Assembly: GCA_026646655.1 (NCBI GenBank)
Contig: JAPKHT010000205.1
Location: 1-7,660 of the forward strand
Source of the DNA: JADLBR01 sp020847615
Lineage (GTDB): Bacteria; Verrucomicrobiota; Verrucomicrobiia; JADLBR01
Direction of reading: 5' to 3'
Length of the DNA: 7,660 bases
The notes below the pieces were generated by a model. The model was not told the DNA's origin, made no database searches, and worked only from the letters and a program-made list of their open reading frames with translations. Positions 5,740 through 7,660 of the stretch are shown here, piece by piece. Position 1 is the stretch's first letter. Each line of letters starts with the position of its first letter. Both the position numbers and the translations under genes were made by a program.

Positions 5740-6876
5740 CTATCGCGCGTTCACGTGCACGACCCTGGCGGGCGGGAATCCGTTGAACCACGTGGCCGAG
5801 GCATTGCTGTACGCGCCGATGTTCTCCGAATAGACGAGATCCCCGATCGCCAGGTCCGGCAACTCTTCCGCCCGCGAGATCACGTCCAGGCCATCGCACG
5901 TCTGCCCGAAAACCGCGCTGATCTCAGTGCCCCCGCGCTTGAAGGCCCTGACCGGGTACTGGCAGTGGTCGAAGATCGTGCCGCTATAGGTGTGATACAC
6001 GCTATCGTCGATATAGTAGCACGTCTTCCCATCGCGGACCGCCTTGCCGATGACACGGGCCACCGACTTCGCGGCCGTGGCCACGAGGAAACGCCCCGGC
6101 TCCGCGATGATCTCGATGCTGGGCGGGAACAGGCGACCGATCTCGGCGTTGATCTTCTTCGCGAGCGCCGAGAACGGCTTGACGTGACGATTGTACGGCG
6201 CCGGGAACCCACCGCCGATGTCCAAGATCTTGAGCTCGTGGCCACGGCTCCGCGATTCCCGCATCACGGCCGCGGCCATGTTCAGCGCCTGCACGAAATT
6301 CTCGAAGTTGGTGCACTGGCTGCCCACGTGGAAGCTCAGGCCCTCCACCACCAGCCCCGCCCGGAACGCCGCCGCCACCAGATCGACCGCCTCCCCGGCG
6401 TCGCAACCGAATTTCGACGACAGCTCCACCATCGAGCCGGTGTTGGGCACCCGCAGGCGCAGCACCAGGCCCGCGCGCGGCGCGTAGCGCCTGATCTTCG
6501 CGAGCTCGTTCGCGTTGTCGAACGTGACCAGCGGCTTGTACCTGTCGAGCGCCTCGAGCGTCTCCCTGGGTTTCGTGGGATTCGCATAGATGATCTTGTC
6601 CCAGATGAAATCCTGCCGGGCCCTGGCCGCCATGCCCCTGATGTTCTCGTACACGAGCATGAATTCCGGCAGCGACGCCACGTCAAAACTCGCGCCGGCG
6701 CGATACAGGGTCCGCACGATCTCGGGCGCGGGGTTGGCCTTCACGGCATAGTATGCCTGCACCTTGGGCAGGTGCCTGCGGAATTCGGCGTAATTGCGCC
6801 GGATGACATCGTGGTCGATCACCACCACGGGGGTGCCGTGCCTCTTGGCGATCGACCGGAGTTGCTGCCGGGTCAT
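5740..6876 (-). CDS. PLP-dependent ornithine/lysine-type decarboxylase (fold III), 378 aa
   Basis: Cytoplasmic enzyme that decarboxylates a basic amino acid, most likely ornithine to putrescine, the first step of polyamine synthesis. The start at 6876 has GGAG 5 nt upstream; an in-frame ATG at 6906 has no such site. Family signatures in order: K46 in YAVKANP (PLP Schiff base), H183 in SFHVGSQ, the glycine loop GGGFP at 221-225 and EPGR at 259-262 (phosphate binding), DDSVY near 290 (substrate acid at D291), C327-D328 in TCDGLD (the catalytic Cys-Asp contributed across the dimer), and Y356 in GAYS. The order and the 378-aa length fit the eukaryotic-type ODC/LODC group, not the much larger fold-I or arginine decarboxylases. 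Ornithine versus lysine cannot be decided by eye. The gene lies 48 nt behind the DHS-like gene, which supports a joint polyamine role. Confidence 0.92.
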   Translation of the reverse strand: MTRQQLRSIAKRHGTPVVVIDHDVIRRNYAEFRRHLPKVQAYYAVKANPAPEIVRTLYRAGASFDVASLPEFMLVYENIRGMAARARQDFIWDKIIYANPTKPRETLEALDRYKPLVTFDNANELAKIRRYAPRAGLVLRLRVPNTGSMVELSSKFGCDAGEAVDLVAAAFRAGLVVEGLSFHVGSQCTNFENFVQALNMAAAVMRESRSRGHELKILDIGGGFPAPYNRHVKPFSALAKKINAEIGRLFPPSIEIIAEPGRFLVATAAKSVARVIGKAVRDGKTCYYIDDSVYHTYSGTIFDHCQYPVRAFKRGGTEISAVFGQTCDGLDVISRAEELPDLAIGDLVYSENIGAYSNASATWFNGFPPARVVHVNAR

Positions 6877-6890
6877 CGGGTCTCCGCATC

Positions 6891-6918
6891 GGGGGCGCCG
6901 GTCCAACCGTCCGCCCCC
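6891..6918 (-). promoter_or_regulatory. Strong GC hairpin between the DHS-like and decarboxylase genes
   Basis: GGGGGCG (6891-6897) and CGCCCCC (6912-6918) are a perfect 7-bp inverted repeat. Inside it CGGT and ACCG (6899-6902 with 6906-6909) add four more pairs around a 3-nt loop, separated by a small 1-by-2 internal loop. The hairpin begins 6 nt after the DHS-like stop codon and ends shortly before the decarboxylase ribosome binding site (GGAG, 6882-6885). Without a T run it is not a classical terminator. Inference: an attenuator, a processing site or an mRNA stabiliser that sets the ratio of the two enzymes. Confidence 0.45.
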
Positions 6919-6924
6919 ACAACC

Positions 6925-7659
6925 TCAGTCCAGGACCGGCTCCGAGCCGTCGAGCATCCTGACCTCGTTGTGCTTGAAGTACTCCTTGGTCAGGGCCTTG
7001 ACCATCTTCGCTCGCTGGTCGTACAGGCGCCTCAGCCTGCGCGGCCTGTGGCGGGCCAAGGCGTAGTGCGTCAAGAGTGGCATCGCGATCGTCGTATCCG
7101 TGTAGCAGACCACCGCGTCCGGCAGGCGATCCGGGTCCACCTTGCCCCAGCTCACCGCCTCGCTCGGCGTCGCGCCCGATAGCCCGCCCGTGTCGGGGCG
7201 CGCGTCGGTCACCTGAAGGAAGTAGTCCTGCCCGTATTCTTTGATGCGGAGCACCTCCTGGATCTGCGGTTCGGTCTGGAGCATGAAATTCTTCGGGCTG
7301 CCGCCGCCCCACAGGACCACGGCGCTCTTGCCCCCCGCCCGCTTTGCCGCCAGCACGTACGCCGTGGTCTCGTTGACATCGATCGACGGATTGACGCGGA
7401 GCCTGTTGCCGCGCAGTTCCACGCCCGCCACGTTCATGCCGATCGTCGAGTCCCCCGGCGAGGACGTGTAGCAGGGCACGCCCGCCCTGTACGCCGCCGC
7501 CAGCACCGACACGTCCTTCAGCCCCGCCTTGCGCTCCCACTCGGCGCAGTACATGAAGCTGGGCGTGCCGCAAAAGGAAATCGTGGTCTTCATTCGCCTG
7601 TGCGCGGATCTGCTGCGCGAGCAGTTCCCGTTCGACGAGATTCTCTCGATGCTGGCCAA
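6925..7659 (-). CDS. Deoxyhypusine synthase-like, probable homospermidine biosynthesis enzyme (5' end not resolved)
   Basis: Expected to be an NAD-dependent aminobutyl transferase. Bacteria lack eIF5A, and bacterial homologues are linked to homospermidine formation, so this role is inferred together with the adjacent decarboxylase. Numbered from the ATG at 7593: TSSPGDSTIGMN near 44-55, NPSIDVNET near 68-76, GGGSPKNF at 96-103, DARPDTGGLSG near 130-140, and SEAVSWGK at 144-151 with the catalytic Lys at K151 and the partner E145 and W149. Human DHS has a histidine (His288) after PK where this protein has Asn, as I recall is shared by the cyanobacterial-type DHS-like group. Only 222 aa follow that ATG, against about 340-380 in the family. 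About 100 N-terminal residues are therefore beyond the edge or lost; the frame stays open to 7659 but looks uncharacteristic upstream of 7593. No Shine-Dalgarno precedes 7593. Confidence 0.87.
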   Translation of the reverse strand: MASIERISSNGNCSRSRSAHRRMKTTISFCGTPSFMYCAEWERKAGLKDVSVLAAAYRAGVPCYTSSPGDSTIGMNVAGVELRGNRLRVNPSIDVNETTAYVLAAKRAGGKSAVVLWGGGSPKNFMLQTEPQIQEVLRIKEYGQDYFLQVTDARPDTGGLSGATPSEAVSWGKVDPDRLPDAVVCYTDTTIAMPLLTHYALARHRPRRLRRLYDQRAKMVKALTKEYFKHNEVRMLDGSEPVLD

Positions 7660-7660
7660 T

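Noticed and set aside
5677..7182. A 501-codon plus-strand frame opposite the decarboxylase and DHS-like genes
   Set aside because: It is antisense to two enzymes with intact catalytic motifs and has His/Arg-rich low-information composition.
6925..7659. True hypusination of eIF5A by the DHS-like protein
   Set aside because: Bacteria use EF-P instead of eIF5A, and the human His288 position is Asn, so a small-molecule acceptor is more likely.

Overview
The window is GC-rich bacterial DNA with almost all third codon positions G or C. All five recognisable genes lie on the minus strand, so transcription runs from high to low coordinates. A Cys-type sulfatase, a Tat-exported glycoside-hydrolase-like protein, an amidating-lyase-type NHL protein and a bacterial deoxyhypusine-synthase-like enzyme together suggest a Planctomycetota or other PVC-group genome, perhaps a metagenome-assembled contig. 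That assignment is inference from gene content; no marker gene is present.

Layout in transcription order. (1) 7659-6925: the 3' part of a deoxyhypusine synthase-like, probably homospermidine-forming, enzyme that reaches or runs off the right edge. (2) 6876-5740: a fold-III PLP amino-acid decarboxylase of the ornithine/lysine type. These two form a polyamine module: decarboxylation would make a diamine and the DHS-like enzyme would move an aminobutyl group onto it. A strong GC hairpin sits in the 48-nt gap between them. (3) 5632-4577: a secreted six-repeat NHL propeller with the active-site signature of peptidyl-hydroxyglycine alpha-amidating lyase. A hairpin lies directly upstream of its perfect Shine-Dalgarno. 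(4) 4550-2466: a 694-residue Tat-exported putative glycoside hydrolase, 26 nt behind gene 3 and surely co-transcribed with it. (5) 2213-441: a secreted arylsulfatase-type enzyme with an extra C-terminal beta-rich domain. Genes 3-5 look like an envelope or extracellular set for handling sulfated or decorated glycans.

The most unusual material is non-coding. The two intergenic stretches that bracket the sulfatase (1-440 and 2214-2465) carry inverted copies of an 84-bp repeat: 106-189 on plus and 2271-2354 on minus, 71 of 84 positions identical without gaps. The repeat folds into two hairpins. Between the copies one stem shows a compensatory G:C to A:T change, and the other keeps a GNRA-type loop (GTGA versus GTAA). 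Next to the left copy is a second family: two inverted 27-nt REP-like hairpins (290-316 and 333-359), also with a compensatory C:G to T:A change, plus an 18-bp perfect palindrome at 82-99. I saw no tRNA, rRNA, CRISPR array, transposase or convincing intrinsic terminator.
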